From Lachnospiraceae bacterium (GTDB taxonomy: Bacteria > Bacillota > Clostridia > Lachnospirales > Lachnospiraceae), in assembly GCA_910574745.1 (NCBI GenBank), contig CAJTCE010000023.1, positions 1 through 62,385 on the forward strand: a DNA stretch of 62,385 nt, written 5' to 3'. A program made the position numbers and the translations under genes. The notes beneath the pieces are model-generated. The model was given only the letters and a program-made list of their open reading frames with translations, did not search any database and was not told the DNA's origin. Positions 42,615 to 52,950 of this stretch are shown one piece after another; within the stretch, counting starts at the first letter, position 1; every line of letters begins with the position of its first letter.

Positions 42615-44270
42615 CTACACCGGGAAGCAGCTGCCGCCTACAAATTCACGTACAATGGAATTGTTGGGCAAAGCTTCCGTACTGACTCCCAGAAAATACT
42701 CTAAAAACTTCAGCAAACGCTTAGCTTCATAATACTCCGGCTCATCCTCCCGGATTTCATAGAGAAGCGGCTCTGCATACTGCTTTAGTGCCGACAGCTC
42801 ATAAATGGATGCGGAATTGAAAAAGGTATCCGCTCCCTCCTGGAAGGGAAAAATATTTTCTTCCTCGCCCCTGCGAACGGAGCCCCACATCTGAATGGTC
42901 CTCTTGGCGCTTGCGCCTCTTGTGCGGGCATCCCTTACCATACGTCGCAAAAGTCTGCCGTCTGTGGTGGGAATCCGGTTATGGTCGTCAATATTCAAGG
43001 TTGTAAGAGCGCTGATATAAATCTTGTACTTACTCTCAACCGGCAGTGCATAAGACATTTTATCATTCAAGCCGTGAATGCCTTCCAGTACCAGAATGTC
43101 ATCCGGTCCCAGCCTCTTTACATTTCCCCTGTACTCTCTCTGCCCCGTCTTAAAGTTAAAGGTAGGCAGCTCTACCTCCTTCCCCTGAAGAAGGGCAACC
43201 ATGTCCTTATTGAACTGCTCTACATCTAAAGCTTCCAGACATTCAAAATTGTAGTCCCCGTTTTCAAGCCGGGGGGTGTCTTCTCTGTTTACAAAATAAT
43301 CGTCGAGGGCTATGGTATGGGGTATGATCCCGTAAGTACGCAGCTGGACTGCCAGCCTGTGGGAAAAGGTAGTCTTTCCGCTGGAGGAAGGTCCTGCGAT
43401 CATAACAAACTTAACACCGGGCTTTTCTGAGATTTCCCTGGCAATTTCGCCGATTCTCCGCTCCTGAAGGGCTTCCTGTACCAATATAAGGTCATTTAAA
43501 TTCCCTTTACAGATTTCATTGTTCAAATCCCCTACCGTATCTACGCCCAGCTTTTCGCCCCATTCATCCGCCTGCTTTAAGGTCTTAAATAGCTTTGTAC
43601 GGGGCACAAACTTCTGCAGTTCTTTGGGTCTGTGCTTTTCCGGAAGATTTAGAATCAGTCCGTTCTCATAGGGCAGTACTTCAAAATACTTAATGTAGCC
43701 TGTGTGCGGAAGCATATATCCATAATAGTAATCGTAATATCCGTCTAACTCATAGACATTGATAGTGGAGCCTTTTCTGTATTTAAACAGCTTTACCTTT
43801 GCTTCCATTCTCTGTGAAGCAAAAAGCCTGACAGCCTCCGCCGTGGGATATGCCCGCTTTTTAATTTCCAGATTGCTTTCCACAATATGACGCATCTGCG
43901 CTTCTATTTTTTCCGCTATGGCTTTATCGATCGTCACATCTTTCTGCACATCCATATAGTAACCGCTGCCGATGGCAAAATCCACCTTTATTTTTTTGAT
44001 TCCCTCTAATTCGGGAATCTGGCTTACCGCCTTCATAAAAAGCAGAGTTGCAGTGCGCACATAAGCCTTATGTCCTGCATCGTCACAATAGGTCAGAAAC
44101 TGGATCTCACAGTCCTTTTCCAGCTTTTTGTATAATTCCTGTATTTTGCCGTCCACAATCACAAGAGCAATCATATCGTCATAGGCAGCCTGATACTGTT
44201 TTGCTATTTCCTCGTAGGGAATCCCGGTTTCAAATTCCTTTTTTTCATTTCCGATCATTACTGTCGCCAT
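42615..44270 (-). CDS. TGS-domain uridine kinase-like nucleoside kinase
   Basis: The 551-residue protein joins an N-terminal part like ThrRS (a TGS-like fold, then an editing-like segment with AHKAYV-type residues and MRHIVESNLEIKKR) to a C-terminal phosphoribulokinase/uridine kinase domain: Walker A AGPSSSGKTTFSHRL, HTIALDDYFVNREDTPRL and VLEGIHGLNDKM. This combination is common in Firmicutes and is usually annotated uridine kinase or nucleoside kinase; its real substrate is not established. Start MATVMIGNEKKEF at 44270 has GAGGG 5 bases before it. Confidence 0.88.
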   Translation of the reverse strand: MATVMIGNEKKEFETGIPYEEIAKQYQAAYDDMIALVIVDGKIQELYKKLEKDCEIQFLTYCDDAGHKAYVRTATLLFMKAVSQIPELEGIKKIKVDFAIGSGYYMDVQKDVTIDKAIAEKIEAQMRHIVESNLEIKKRAYPTAEAVRLFASQRMEAKVKLFKYRKGSTINVYELDGYYDYYYGYMLPHTGYIKYFEVLPYENGLILNLPEKHRPKELQKFVPRTKLFKTLKQADEWGEKLGVDTVGDLNNEICKGNLNDLILVQEALQERRIGEIAREISEKPGVKFVMIAGPSSSGKTTFSHRLAVQLRTYGIIPHTIALDDYFVNREDTPRLENGDYNFECLEALDVEQFNKDMVALLQGKEVELPTFNFKTGQREYRGNVKRLGPDDILVLEGIHGLNDKMSYALPVESKYKIYISALTTLNIDDHNRIPTTDGRLLRRMVRDARTRGASAKRTIQMWGSVRRGEEENIFPFQEGADTFFNSASIYELSALKQYAEPLLYEIREDEPEYYEAKRLLKFLEYFLGVSTEALPNNSIVREFVGGSCFPV

Positions 44271-44407
44271 ATTTCCCTCTCTTTCCATTACAGATATAAA
44301 ATCCACGCCTCTTACTCATTGGTAAAGCCTGAAGGTATGACATAAATGCACTTCCGCGCTAAAATTCATAACGCTTTTTTATTTCTACGGTTTTATTCAC
44401 ATATATG

Positions 44408-45190
44408 TCATACATAAAAGAACGGCTCCTCCGCTTCATTGACATAAACCGAAATTTCCGGCAGCTCTCTCTTTACATAATCCCTCATATAGGGCACAAA
44501 AATCTTTTCAATGCCAAAATGGCCCGCGTCTATGATAGAAATCCCTTTTGCCACGGCGTCAATTCCTTCATGATGGTCGATATCCCCGGTAATATATACA
44601 TCCGCCTTCAAAGAAACCGCCGCATCTATCATGCTTCCGCCGGAGCCGGGGCAGACAGCCGCCTTTTCCACTTCTTCATCCTCATTCCCAAAGACCCTGA
44701 CCTTGGAAATACCAAAGCTTTCCTTTACGAAAACGGCACATTCCCTAAGAGTCATCCTGTGGGGCAGGATTCCGAAACGGCCGAAGCCTTCCGTGGAAAT
44801 TTCGTCCTCATAGGTAGTCTCTAAAACCTCTCTGTTTTGCAGCTTTAATTCATCCGCCGCCGCATCGGCCATTCCCATAATGTCGAAATTGGTGTGCATG
44901 GCAAAATAGCACATATCCTTCTGCGCCAGTCTGATGATTCTTCTGCCGATAAAGTTATCCCCTCTGACCTGCTTTATACCTTTAAATATCAGAGGATGAT
45001 GGCTTATGACCATATCCGCCCCAAGCTTTATTGCCTCATCAATTGCTTCATCCGTGGCATCCAGCGTGATGTACACCGACTTCACTTCTTTTTCCGGACT
45101 GCCCACAAGCAATCCCACATTATCCCAGTTCTGGGCAAAATGCGCCGGCGAAAGTTCCTCCAGCTTTGCCATAAGCTCCTGACATTTCAT
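44408..45190 (-). CDS. NIF3-like dinuclear metal-centre protein
   Basis: The 260-residue protein belongs to the NIF3/YqfO/GTP cyclohydrolase-1 type 2 family: WDNVGLLVGSPEKEVKSVYITLDATDEAIDEA, MVISHHPLIFKGIKQV with the metal-binding HH, and MHTNFDIMGMADA, then a C-terminal ITGDIDHHEGIDA and IDAGHFGIE with metal ligands. The family forms hexamers with a dinuclear metal site; its biochemical role is unsettled. Start MKCQELMAKLEEL at 45190 follows GGAGG. It lies downstream of trmK, the usual Firmicutes order. Confidence 0.93.
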   Translation of the reverse strand: MKCQELMAKLEELSPAHFAQNWDNVGLLVGSPEKEVKSVYITLDATDEAIDEAIKLGADMVISHHPLIFKGIKQVRGDNFIGRRIIRLAQKDMCYFAMHTNFDIMGMADAAADELKLQNREVLETTYEDEISTEGFGRFGILPHRMTLRECAVFVKESFGISKVRVFGNEDEEVEKAAVCPGSGGSMIDAAVSLKADVYITGDIDHHEGIDAVAKGISIIDAGHFGIEKIFVPYMRDYVKRELPEISVYVNEAEEPFFYV

Positions 45191-45304
45191 CCTTTTTCCT
45201 CCATGCCTCATTATCCGCATCCCGTCTCCGGGACAGACAATGTCTTGGCAGATTTCTGCAAATTTCCTTATTTCTATTTCGGCATTTCCTTTAAGGCCCC
45301 TGCT

Positions 45305-46057
45305 TCACAAATCCAGTGCAGACTCCACATAATCCAGATATTCCCGCAGTTCTTCCCTGCGCTCCGTTTTCGTTACCTGAAAAAGCAATGCTTGGGTCTT
45401 CTCTTTTTCCTTCTTTAAAAACTCCAAGAAGACCTTCGGTCTTTTGGAAAGCAGCACCGGACCGAAATAGTCTTCGACTGTTTGGGAATACTTCGGCTGC
45501 TCTTCAAAATCATTAGATTTGCCTTGGCTAACTTCCCGTTTATGGGCTTCTACATTTCCCGGCGCAATGCTTCCTTTACAAATTTCCGGCTGCGCTTTGA
45601 TAACCGGGTAATACTTTCCCTGGTCAAGAACCATATTCTCATCTACTATTTTTATGCCCTCTTGCCGCAAAAATGCCCGTACCAGAAAGATTTCCGACTG
45701 GGGCTGTAGAACTAATTCAAAGGATTTACCAAGGCGCTGGAAGGCTCTTTGCAAAATTCCTATGGTCAGCCTTCCTCCCATGCCCGAAATCAACAGAGCA
45801 TCCGCTTCGTTTTCCTTCAAGGCCTCCGTTCCGTCCGAAAGCCTTACTTCTATGTAATCCGACAAACGATACTTACTGATATTGGCTTTTGCCCTCTCTA
45901 AAGGACCTTTTTTGACATCCATGGCGATGATACCGGGGCATTTTTTTTCTTTCCAGAGATAAATGGACGTATAGCCGTGGTCGCAGCCGATATCCGCAAC
46001 CCTGCTGCCCTCCGTTACCATGTCCGCAACAGCCTGTAATCTCTTTGATAACTCCAT
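45305..46057 (-). CDS. trmK: tRNA (adenine-22-N1) methyltransferase TrmK
   Basis: The 250-residue SAM-dependent enzyme methylates A22 of tRNA. The SAM site is VADIGCDHGYTSIYLW, followed by DVKKGPLERAKANI; the catalytic-type segment is LLISGMGGRLTIGIL and QPQSEIFLVRAFL. The C-terminal helical part is typical of TrmK. It starts one base after the rpoD stop codon, as in other Firmicutes. Confidence 0.94.
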   Translation of the reverse strand: MELSKRLQAVADMVTEGSRVADIGCDHGYTSIYLWKEKKCPGIIAMDVKKGPLERAKANISKYRLSDYIEVRLSDGTEALKENEADALLISGMGGRLTIGILQRAFQRLGKSFELVLQPQSEIFLVRAFLRQEGIKIVDENMVLDQGKYYPVIKAQPEICKGSIAPGNVEAHKREVSQGKSNDFEEQPKYSQTVEDYFGPVLLSKRPKVFLEFLKKEKEKTQALLFQVTKTERREELREYLDYVESALDL

Positions 46058-46058
46058 A

Positions 46059-47168
46059 TTAATCCAGATAGTCCTTTAATTTACGGCTTCTGCTGGGATG
46101 GCGGAGCTTACGGAGCGCCTTTGCCTCAATCTGCCGGATACGCTCACGGGTAACATTAAATTCTTTTCCCACTTCTTCCAAAGTACGAGCCCTTCCGTCA
46201 TCCAGACCAAAGCGGAGCTTTAATACCTTCTGCTCTCGTTCCGTCAAAGTATCCAGCACTTCCCCAAGCTGCTCCCGTAGAAGGGTAAAAGCAGCCGCAT
46301 CCGCAGGTACGGGAACATTATCATCCTGTATGAAATCTCCCAGATGGGAATCCTCTTCCTCTCCAATGGGAGTCTCTAAAGAAACCGGCTCCTGTGAAAT
46401 CTTTAAAATCTCACGGACACGGTCCACGGGCATATTCATTTCCTTTGCAATTTCCTCCGGGGTAGGTTCACGCCCTAACTCCTGCAATAACTGTCTGCTG
46501 ACGCGAATCAGTTTATTGATGGTCTCCACCATATGAACGGGAATACGGATGGTCCTCGCCTGATCCGCAATAGCCCTTGTAATGGCCTGTCTGATCCACC
46601 ATGTGGCATAGGTGGAAAATTTGTATCCTTTTCTGTAATCGAATTTTTCCACAGCCTTGATCAGACCCAGATTTCCTTCCTGAATCAAATCAAGGAAAAG
46701 CATACCTCTTCCCACATATCTTTTGGCTATGGAAACGACCAGTCTAAGGTTAGCTTCTGCTAATCTTTTCTTGGCTTCCTCATCGCCTTCTTCCATTTTT
46801 TGGGCCAGTTCGATTTCTTCCTCCGCACTCAAAAGGGGCACCTTGCCGATTTCCTTTAAATACATACGGACAGGATCTTCGATGCTGACGCCGTCAGGAA
46901 CGGAAAGGTCGATATTCTCCACATCCACCTCTTCCGCTTCCGCCAGAATGATTTCCTCATCTGGCTCGTCATCGTCGGTTATCCTCAGTACATCAACACC
47001 GCTTTGTTCTAACGTTTCCAAAATCTTGTCATACTGCTCCTCTTCCAGTCCCAGATCGGCAAAATGATCAATAATCTCCTGATAGTCCAAAACATTTTTT
47101 TTCTTTTTCGCAGTCGCCATCAGAGTTTTCATTTTCTCTTCAAACTTTGCCAGTGTGTTTTCATCCAT
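46059..47168 (-). CDS. rpoD: Primary sigma factor RpoD (SigA)
   Basis: The 369-residue factor has regions 1.1 ([19 protein letters not shown]), 1.2 ([21 protein letters not shown]), 2.1-2.4 with [20 protein letters not shown], 3 ([22 protein letters not shown]) and 4.2 [21 protein letters not shown] short acidic stretch follows region 1.1. Start [12 protein letters not shown] at 47168 follows GGATGG. It lies directly after dnaG, the classic macromolecular synthesis operon. Confidence 0.98.
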   Translation of the reverse strand: MDENTLAKFEEKMKTLMATAKKKKNVLDYQEIIDHFADLGLEEEQYDKILETLEQSGVDVLRITDDDEPDEEIILAEAEEVDVENIDLSVPDGVSIEDPVRMYLKEIGKVPLLSAEEEIELAQKMEEGDEEAKKRLAEANLRLVVSIAKRYVGRGMLFLDLIQEGNLGLIKAVEKFDYRKGYKFSTYATWWIRQAITRAIADQARTIRIPVHMVETINKLIRVSRQLLQELGREPTPEEIAKEMNMPVDRVREILKISQEPVSLETPIGEEEDSHLGDFIQDDNVPVPADAAAFTLLREQLGEVLDTLTEREQKVLKLRFGLDDGRARTLEEVGKEFNVTRERIRQIEAKALRKLRHPSRSRKLKDYLD

Positions 47169-47210
47169 TTTAATGGTCCATCCTTCCACTTCTGATTACA
47201 TATTTTAACC

Positions 47211-49067
47211 TTAATCCAGAGAAATATGCGTTTTCTGCAATTCCTGTAAGGCTTTCTTGGCTTCTATTATATGGCTGAAGGCATTTTTATCGCCGCTGCC
47301 CTTCTCCATCTCTCTCTTAAGGCTGGCATTTTTGATGCTTACAATAATATCATGCAGCGCCTTTTCCTTCTCTCCCCTTGTGTCGAATTCCGCCGCTTTG
47401 TCCTCAATATCCACTTCCCTGATTCCCATTACCTGTCTGAGATGGTCGGATATCTTGGTGCAGAAAAGCGCGGCAATCTCCTTTTGTTCTTCCTCCCCTG
47501 TGTCCCGATCCGCCTGAAGGGCCGCCATAATCGCGGAGGGGGAAGGGGGCTGTCCCGATTCTAAGGCGTCAAAAAGCTTTGCTGCCGCTTTTTGGTAAAT
47601 ACCCTCTGAAAAATCGCCGGGCCCTATATATTTCTTTATTTTCCCGTAAACCGACGGCTCGTCCGCCAGCCAGGTCAAAAGAATTTTCTGGTTTTTTAGA
47701 AGAGGCTCGTCTTTTTTTTCCTGCTTGGGAATGTGTTCCGGCTCCCGCCTTCTGACCAGCCCCGCATTCAGCTCTTGTTTATTGGCAAAAGCCGCTACGC
47801 TTTTGCACATTTCCTCGTAGCCGAAATTGTATTTTTCGCATGCCGCTTCAATAAAGGGTTTGGCGTCCTCAAACTGATCCGATACCTGATAGAGCTTTTC
47901 CACCAGGGCGCTCCGAAACTTCAGCTTGCTTTCAGGCGCCTTCATATCGTAGCCTTTTGCTAACATCCGCAGTTCAAAGGAAAAGCTGTCTTCAGCCTCC
48001 TCTATCCTTTTTTCAAAGGCTTCCTTTCCCAGATTTTTCATAAATTCATCCGGGTCCTTATATGGCTCTAAATGCAGGATTTTCCCCATAAGCCCCGCAT
48101 CCCGCAGGATGCCGATGGCCCGAAGGGCCGCTTTTACGCCGGCGCCGTCGCTGTCATACGCCAAAATGACACTTTCCGCATACCTTCGAAGCAGGCTTGC
48201 CTGTCCGCTGGTAAACGCAGTGCCCAGGGAAGCCACCGCTTCCGTAAATCCCGCCTGGTGCATGGCGATGACATCCATGTAGCCTTCACAGAGAATCATA
48301 TAATTCTTTCTGGAAGTTCTGGCAAAATTCAGCCCGTATAAATTTCGGCTTTTATCAAATACCTCTGTCTCCGGGGAATTCAGGTACTTGGGCTCTCCCT
48401 CTCCCATGACCCGGCCTCCGAATCCGATGACCCTGTGATTAATATCCTGAATGGGAAACATGACCCTGTTCCAGAATTTGTCGCTCATACCGTATTTTTC
48501 ATGGTAGGTGGCAAGTCCCGCGTCCCTTATTTCCCCGTCGCTGTAGCCTTTACTCTTTAGGTACAAGGTCAGGTCATTGCTTTTTACATTGGCGAAACCA
48601 AGTCCGAATTTCTTCATGGTTTCTTCCGACAGCTGCCTGCCCTGAAAATACTTAAGTCCCGTTTCTCCCTGGGGCGCCCGGAGCTGATAAAAAAAATAGG
48701 TGGCGGCGTCTTTGTTTAAGGCAAGCATCTTTGCCCTTCTGCTTACCTGCCGTCTCGTATTTTCATCATATTCCGCTTCCGGCAGCTTGACGCCCGTCCT
48801 TTCGGCAAGCTGTTTCAACGCTTCGGGAAAGGTAAAGTTCTCGTACTCCATCACAAAGGTAAAGACATTGCCCCCGGCCCCGCATCCAAAGCACTTATAA
48901 ATCTGTTTGTTGCGGCTGACCATAAAGGACCCTGTCTTTTCATTATGAAAGGGACATAATCCTACGTAATTGCTGCCTTTTTTCTTGATTCGGACGTATC
49001 CCGAAATCACATCTACGATATCATTTTTCTGTCTGACTTCTTCTATTAATTCTTCCGGATAATACAT
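47211..49067 (-). CDS. dnaG: DNA primase DnaG
   Basis: The 618-residue primase has the CHC2 zinc finger (CPFHNEKTGSFMVS and CFGCGAGG), the Toprim core ILCEGYMDVIAMHQAGF and YDSDGAGVKAALRA and a C-terminal DnaB-interaction domain. Start MYYPEELIEEV at 49067 follows GGAG; the open frame runs 21 codons further up into the dgt stop region but lacks a site. It makes the RNA primers for lagging-strand replication. Confidence 0.97.
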   Translation of the reverse strand: MYYPEELIEEVRQKNDIVDVISGYVRIKKKGSNYVGLCPFHNEKTGSFMVSRNKQIYKCFGCGAGGNVFTFVMEYENFTFPEALKQLAERTGVKLPEAEYDENTRRQVSRRAKMLALNKDAATYFFYQLRAPQGETGLKYFQGRQLSEETMKKFGLGFANVKSNDLTLYLKSKGYSDGEIRDAGLATYHEKYGMSDKFWNRVMFPIQDINHRVIGFGGRVMGEGEPKYLNSPETEVFDKSRNLYGLNFARTSRKNYMILCEGYMDVIAMHQAGFTEAVASLGTAFTSGQASLLRRYAESVILAYDSDGAGVKAALRAIGILRDAGLMGKILHLEPYKDPDEFMKNLGKEAFEKRIEEAEDSFSFELRMLAKGYDMKAPESKLKFRSALVEKLYQVSDQFEDAKPFIEAACEKYNFGYEEMCKSVAAFANKQELNAGLVRRREPEHIPKQEKKDEPLLKNQKILLTWLADEPSVYGKIKKYIGPGDFSEGIYQKAAAKLFDALESGQPPSPSAIMAALQADRDTGEEEQKEIAALFCTKISDHLRQVMGIREVDIEDKAAEFDTRGEKEKALHDIIVSIKNASLKREMEKGSGDKNAFSHIIEAKKALQELQKTHISLD

Positions 49068-49077
49068 TCTTTCTCCA

Positions 49078-50085
49078 TCAACCGTGCCAGGTCTTGGGGA
49101 TAAACAATTCCTCATACTTGGCAATGGCAAATCTGTCTGTCATGGCGCCCACATAGTCGCAGACGATCTGCTCCTTGGGCGTACCGTCCCGCTCCATTAA
49201 ATCCAAGGTCTCCCTTGGTATCATGTCTAAATGTTTCAGGTAATAGTGATACAGGGATTCCATCAGCATTTCCGCCTTGCCCTCTTCGCTTTTGGCAATG
49301 GGATTCTGATATACGTTTTCAAACATAAAGCTGCGCATTTCCTGCATGGCCTTGGCAACGGGACCGGACATGGAAATGTCGTTTTTTCCCTTGCTGTTTG
49401 TGACGATATCGTGAATAAAGCTGTCTAACCGTTCCGACAAGGTATAACCGATAACGGCTCCTATGCTCTTTGGGACATCCTCATCCTTTAGGATATTCCC
49501 TCTGATAGCGTCATCCATATCATGATGAATATAGGCAATCTTATCGGACAGTCTCACAATCTTACCCTCCAAAGTAGACGGCATACTGGCGGTCTGGTGG
49601 TTTCTGATACCGTCCCTGACCTCATAAGTGAGATTTAACCCGTGTCCCCTCTTTTCCAGCACCTCTACGGTACGCACGCTCTGTTCACTGTGCTCAAAGC
49701 CTAATGGGCAAACTCTGTTCAGCGCCCGCTCCCCTGCATGACCGAAAGGTGTATGCCCCAAGTCATGTCCCAATGCAATCGCTTCCACTAAATCCTCATT
49801 TAGCTGCAATGCCTTGGCTATGGTCCTGGCATTTTGGGAAACCTCCAGGGTATGGGTCAGCCTCGTCCGGTAATGGTCTCCGTCCGGCGTCAGGAAAACC
49901 TGCGTCTTGTCCTTTAAACGCCTGAAGGACTTGCTATGGAGAATCCTGTCCCTGTCCCTTTGGAATACGGGACGGATGTCGCATTGTTCTTCATCCCTTG
50001 CACGTCCCCTGCTGTTTTGGCTCAAGCAGGCATAGGGACTTAAATATTCACTTTCCCACTTTTCAAGATTTTCTCTGATAGTCAT
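49078..50085 (-). CDS. dgt: Deoxyguanosinetriphosphate triphosphohydrolase-like (HD domain)
   Basis: The 335-residue protein has the Dgt-type layout: FRRLKDKTQVFLTPDGDHYRTRLTHTLEVSQNARTIAKAL with the first HD His, EAIALGHDLGHTPFGHAGE with the HD metal pair, and RNHQTASMPSTLEGKIVRLSDKIAYIHHD. It cleaves dNTPs to deoxynucleoside and triphosphate. It begins the conserved dgt-dnaG-rpoD cluster. The 290 bases upstream carry only a 14-bp inverted repeat. Confidence 0.95.
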   Translation of the reverse strand: MTIRENLEKWESEYLSPYACLSQNSRGRARDEEQCDIRPVFQRDRDRILHSKSFRRLKDKTQVFLTPDGDHYRTRLTHTLEVSQNARTIAKALQLNEDLVEAIALGHDLGHTPFGHAGERALNRVCPLGFEHSEQSVRTVEVLEKRGHGLNLTYEVRDGIRNHQTASMPSTLEGKIVRLSDKIAYIHHDMDDAIRGNILKDEDVPKSIGAVIGYTLSERLDSFIHDIVTNSKGKNDISMSGPVAKAMQEMRSFMFENVYQNPIAKSEEGKAEMLMESLYHYYLKHLDMIPRETLDLMERDGTPKEQIVCDYVGAMTDRFAIAKYEELFIPKTWHG

Positions 50086-50267
50086 GCTTCATTCTTCCTT
50101 TTTGGACCCGGTAGGACAAAAAATTCCGATTTCATACGCCTACTTTACATATTCTGCACGTTCCTTTTATTTCCTTTTTTATTTTTACCTAATTATGATT
50201 TGTGAAATATGGCTGAATCGCCGAACCGCACAAGCCGGTATGCCATCCCCGAACGGGACTGAGAATT

Positions 50268-50309
50268 CCACACAAAAGCAAGGAATATTCTTATGTTGCT
50301 TTTGTGTGG
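50268..50309. repeat. Perfect 14-bp inverted repeat without T run
   Basis: Arms CCACACAAAAGCAA (50268-50281) and TTGCTTTTGTGTGG (50296-50309) flank a 14-base loop. No T run follows on either strand, so it is not a standard terminator. It lies between dgt and the ABC operon. Confidence 0.9.
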
Positions 50310-50375
50310 ATCATAAATAATATGTTTACTCTTTTCAATACGGTTTCCGTAAGCAAACAGAGGTTTTTTCGTTAT

Positions 50376-52205
50376 TTATTCCTCCGCCCTGGTACTCAAA
50401 AGCTTTAGCGGCTCCTCTTTTAAATTCCCCATGGTGGTAATACCGGAAAGGACTATGGCGAAGATAAACAAGGATGTTCCCGCAAACAAAGTGACCGTAA
50501 GCTTTCCTTCCGTAACCGTCTCCACCTCTTCTTGTGAATCCGCATAAACCATGCCTGCGCTGAATGTGGTATCGAAGAGATGCTCTTCATTCATGGTGCC
50601 TGCAAACCTGCCCGTTAAAGCCTGGCCCGCTATACTGCCGGCTATACAGCCCAAAGCGGCAGTCAGCAGAATACCCGACAATATGGATCCGGCGCTTTCC
50701 CCCTTGGAAGCCCCTAAGGAACGTTCAATAGCCGTCCGTCTTTTCTGCCTGGTAATCATCAGATGGTTAAAAAATACCATAACCAGAACTGCCATAATAA
50801 CGCCTGCCGCCACCATAATGAACGCCATTCGTTCCATCTGCTTTAAGCCCGCCTCCAGCTTTGTATAGCCTTTATCGTAAAAATGAATTTCCAGATTTTC
50901 AACCCCTTGTTTTTCCCACTCCTTCATAAACTCATCAATGGCGCCGTTAGGAATGCGGAAAGCCGTATTGTATGGAGACAGCCTGCCAAAACCTCCGATA
51001 TTATTTTCATCACTGTTTTTAATAGAGTTCTTTGGTATAAAGATTTCATTATAAGCAACATCATAGCCCCAGTCCGCAGTATCAGAGGGCAGGGAAGCAT
51101 ATATTCCCACTACCGTATAGTCCGACTCATAAAAGGGCTGGAATAACTCTCCTTGTGCCGTCAGGGAAAGATTCCCCCATAAATAGGATGCCGAAGAGGC
51201 ATAGTTGGCATAGCGGAGCCCCAGATTTATGGTATCTCCCACCTTAATGCCGTTTCTTCTGGCAAAAGCATAGGACAACAGGCATACCTGATTGCCGTTT
51301 TCATAATCCTCTTGCTCAAAAGCTCTTCCGGATTCAATATAAGTACTGCCGTTATAAAAGGACATGATCAGATTCAGATCATCCGTGGCCGTAACGGGCG
51401 CACTGCCAAAGAACATGTGCACTTCTTCCCCGTAATTCTCCCATATTTTATCATGGCCCTTTTCATAAAACTCCTCGTCCATGGCTTCCACGGAAATTTC
51501 CGGCAGCCTGTTCTCTATAGGCGTCCCGTCGGCATAGGTCTGCCCCGAGGAAGGTCCGCCGTTTGGAATCCATTCAAAAGGCTTTTCAAAGGGCTTTTCC
51601 GGATCCCAGTTGTGAGGAGACGTATTCACTACGCTCATGATATAGTTGGTATCCGCATACATCATCTCGGGATTTTTATTATAGTGATCGCAGAAATACA
51701 GATTTGGCGTATTATAGGTATAAGCGCCGTCAATGACCTCTATGACCTCCATTTCCACGGCATGATCGGGAATGCAGTCCTCTACGGGAGATGCGATTAC
51801 CACAATGCTGTTGGATATGCCTTCATCATCATCCAACATCTTGTAATCCGGCAGGTATGCCATATAATAGGGCCTTTTTTCCGGCCCGCTTATATATTCC
51901 ACATTTTCCATATCAAGAACCGATAAGGACATGGTTTCCCCGTATTCCGGAACATTGCGGTACCGGTAATCCCAAAGCTCCGCATCCCACATACCCTTGG
52001 GCGACACCGATAAAGGCTTTTGTTCCACTGTCGCCATTGTGACGAAAGCTTCTTCAAAGCGTTTCAGATTTTCCCTGCACAAATAGTTTAAATTACAGCC
52101 AATGCAAAGAAGCAGTGCGCAGAGAGCTACAAGCACAAGAAAAAGTAACGTTTTTATCTTTGTCCTGAAAAGCTGTCTGATACTGTTTTTAATCATCTGC
52201 CCCAC
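50376..52205 (-). CDS. MacB/FtsX-like ABC permease, large
   Basis: The 609-residue protein has one N-terminal membrane segment (TLLFLVLVALCALLLCIG), a ~400-residue extracellular domain, and three C-terminal segments around 460-600 that match the FtsX core (ITRQKRRTAIERSLGASKGES). A single permease of this size is typical of MacB or BceB-type efflux and signalling systems. It overlaps the ATPase gene by 17 bases. The substrate is unknown; the ECF sigma operon suggests an envelope stress function. Confidence 0.88.
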   Translation of the reverse strand: MGQMIKNSIRQLFRTKIKTLLFLVLVALCALLLCIGCNLNYLCRENLKRFEEAFVTMATVEQKPLSVSPKGMWDAELWDYRYRNVPEYGETMSLSVLDMENVEYISGPEKRPYYMAYLPDYKMLDDDEGISNSIVVIASPVEDCIPDHAVEMEVIEVIDGAYTYNTPNLYFCDHYNKNPEMMYADTNYIMSVVNTSPHNWDPEKPFEKPFEWIPNGGPSSGQTYADGTPIENRLPEISVEAMDEEFYEKGHDKIWENYGEEVHMFFGSAPVTATDDLNLIMSFYNGSTYIESGRAFEQEDYENGNQVCLLSYAFARRNGIKVGDTINLGLRYANYASSASYLWGNLSLTAQGELFQPFYESDYTVVGIYASLPSDTADWGYDVAYNEIFIPKNSIKNSDENNIGGFGRLSPYNTAFRIPNGAIDEFMKEWEKQGVENLEIHFYDKGYTKLEAGLKQMERMAFIMVAAGVIMAVLVMVFFNHLMITRQKRRTAIERSLGASKGESAGSILSGILLTAALGCIAGSIAGQALTGRFAGTMNEEHLFDTTFSAGMVYADSQEEVETVTEGKLTVTLFAGTSLFIFAIVLSGITTMGNLKEEPLKLLSTRAEE

Positions 52206-52935
52206 CTGCCTTTACCGCCGGTTTCCCGCTGTCTGCTTCTTTTGCCTGTATGAAAGCTTTACCCTCCTTTTCCACAGAAAGTCTGCCATCCAGCATTCTG
52301 TAAACGCCGTCCGCTTCCTTTGCCACTTCCGGATTGTGGGTAATAACGATAACCGTATACCCCTCCTCATGAGCCAGTTTCTTTAAAATATCTACAATAT
52401 GCCGTTCATTTTCCGTATCCAGATTTCCAGTAGGCTCATCTGCAAGAAGAATTTTCCCGCCTGCCGCCAGAGCCCTGGCAATGGCTACCCTCTGCTGTTC
52501 GCCGCCGCTCATCATCAAAGGGAACTGCTTGTAAATCTTCTCCGTAAGCCCTACGGAAAGCAGCAGTTCCTGCGCCCGCTTTACGGCTTCCTTTTTTTTG
52601 AGCTTTTTCATCTCCATGGGATACATGACGTTTTCTCTTGCCGTCAGAAGGGGAAAAAGCTGGAAGGACTGGTACACTACCGATGCCACATCCCTGCGGT
52701 AGCGGTCTCTGTTCATCTTGCGAAGATCCTCTCCCTCTACCAGAATAGAACCTTCATCCGCCACATCCAACCCTGCCAGAAGAGAAAGCAGGGTCGTTTT
52801 TCCACTGCCGGACTCCCCTACAATGGCATACAGAAGTCCCTTTTCGAAGGAACAGCTTACACCCTTTATTGCATGTACCGTCTGATACTTTGTTTTATAG
52901 GAATAATTAACGTTTTCCACTTTGATCACTTCCAT
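52189..52935 (-). CDS. ABC ATPase of the LolD/MacB type
   Basis: The 248-residue ATPase has Walker [15 protein letters not shown]-loop [10 protein letters not shown], signature [16 protein letters not shown], Walker [13 protein letters not shown] and switch [10 protein letters not shown]. The DEPTGNLD form marks the LolCDE/MacB/BceA export group. It lies between two FtsX-like permeases, 15 bases after one and overlapping the other. Confidence 0.96.
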   Translation of the reverse strand: MEVIKVENVNYSYKTKYQTVHAIKGVSCSFEKGLLYAIVGESGSGKTTLLSLLAGLDVADEGSILVEGEDLRKMNRDRYRRDVASVVYQSFQLFPLLTARENVMYPMEMKKLKKKEAVKRAQELLLSVGLTEKIYKQFPLMMSGGEQQRVAIARALAAGGKILLADEPTGNLDTENERHIVDILKKLAHEEGYTVIVITHNPEVAKEADGVYRMLDGRLSVEKEGKAFIQAKEADSGKPAVKAGGADD

Positions 52936-52950
52936 TTTATTCCCCTCCTT

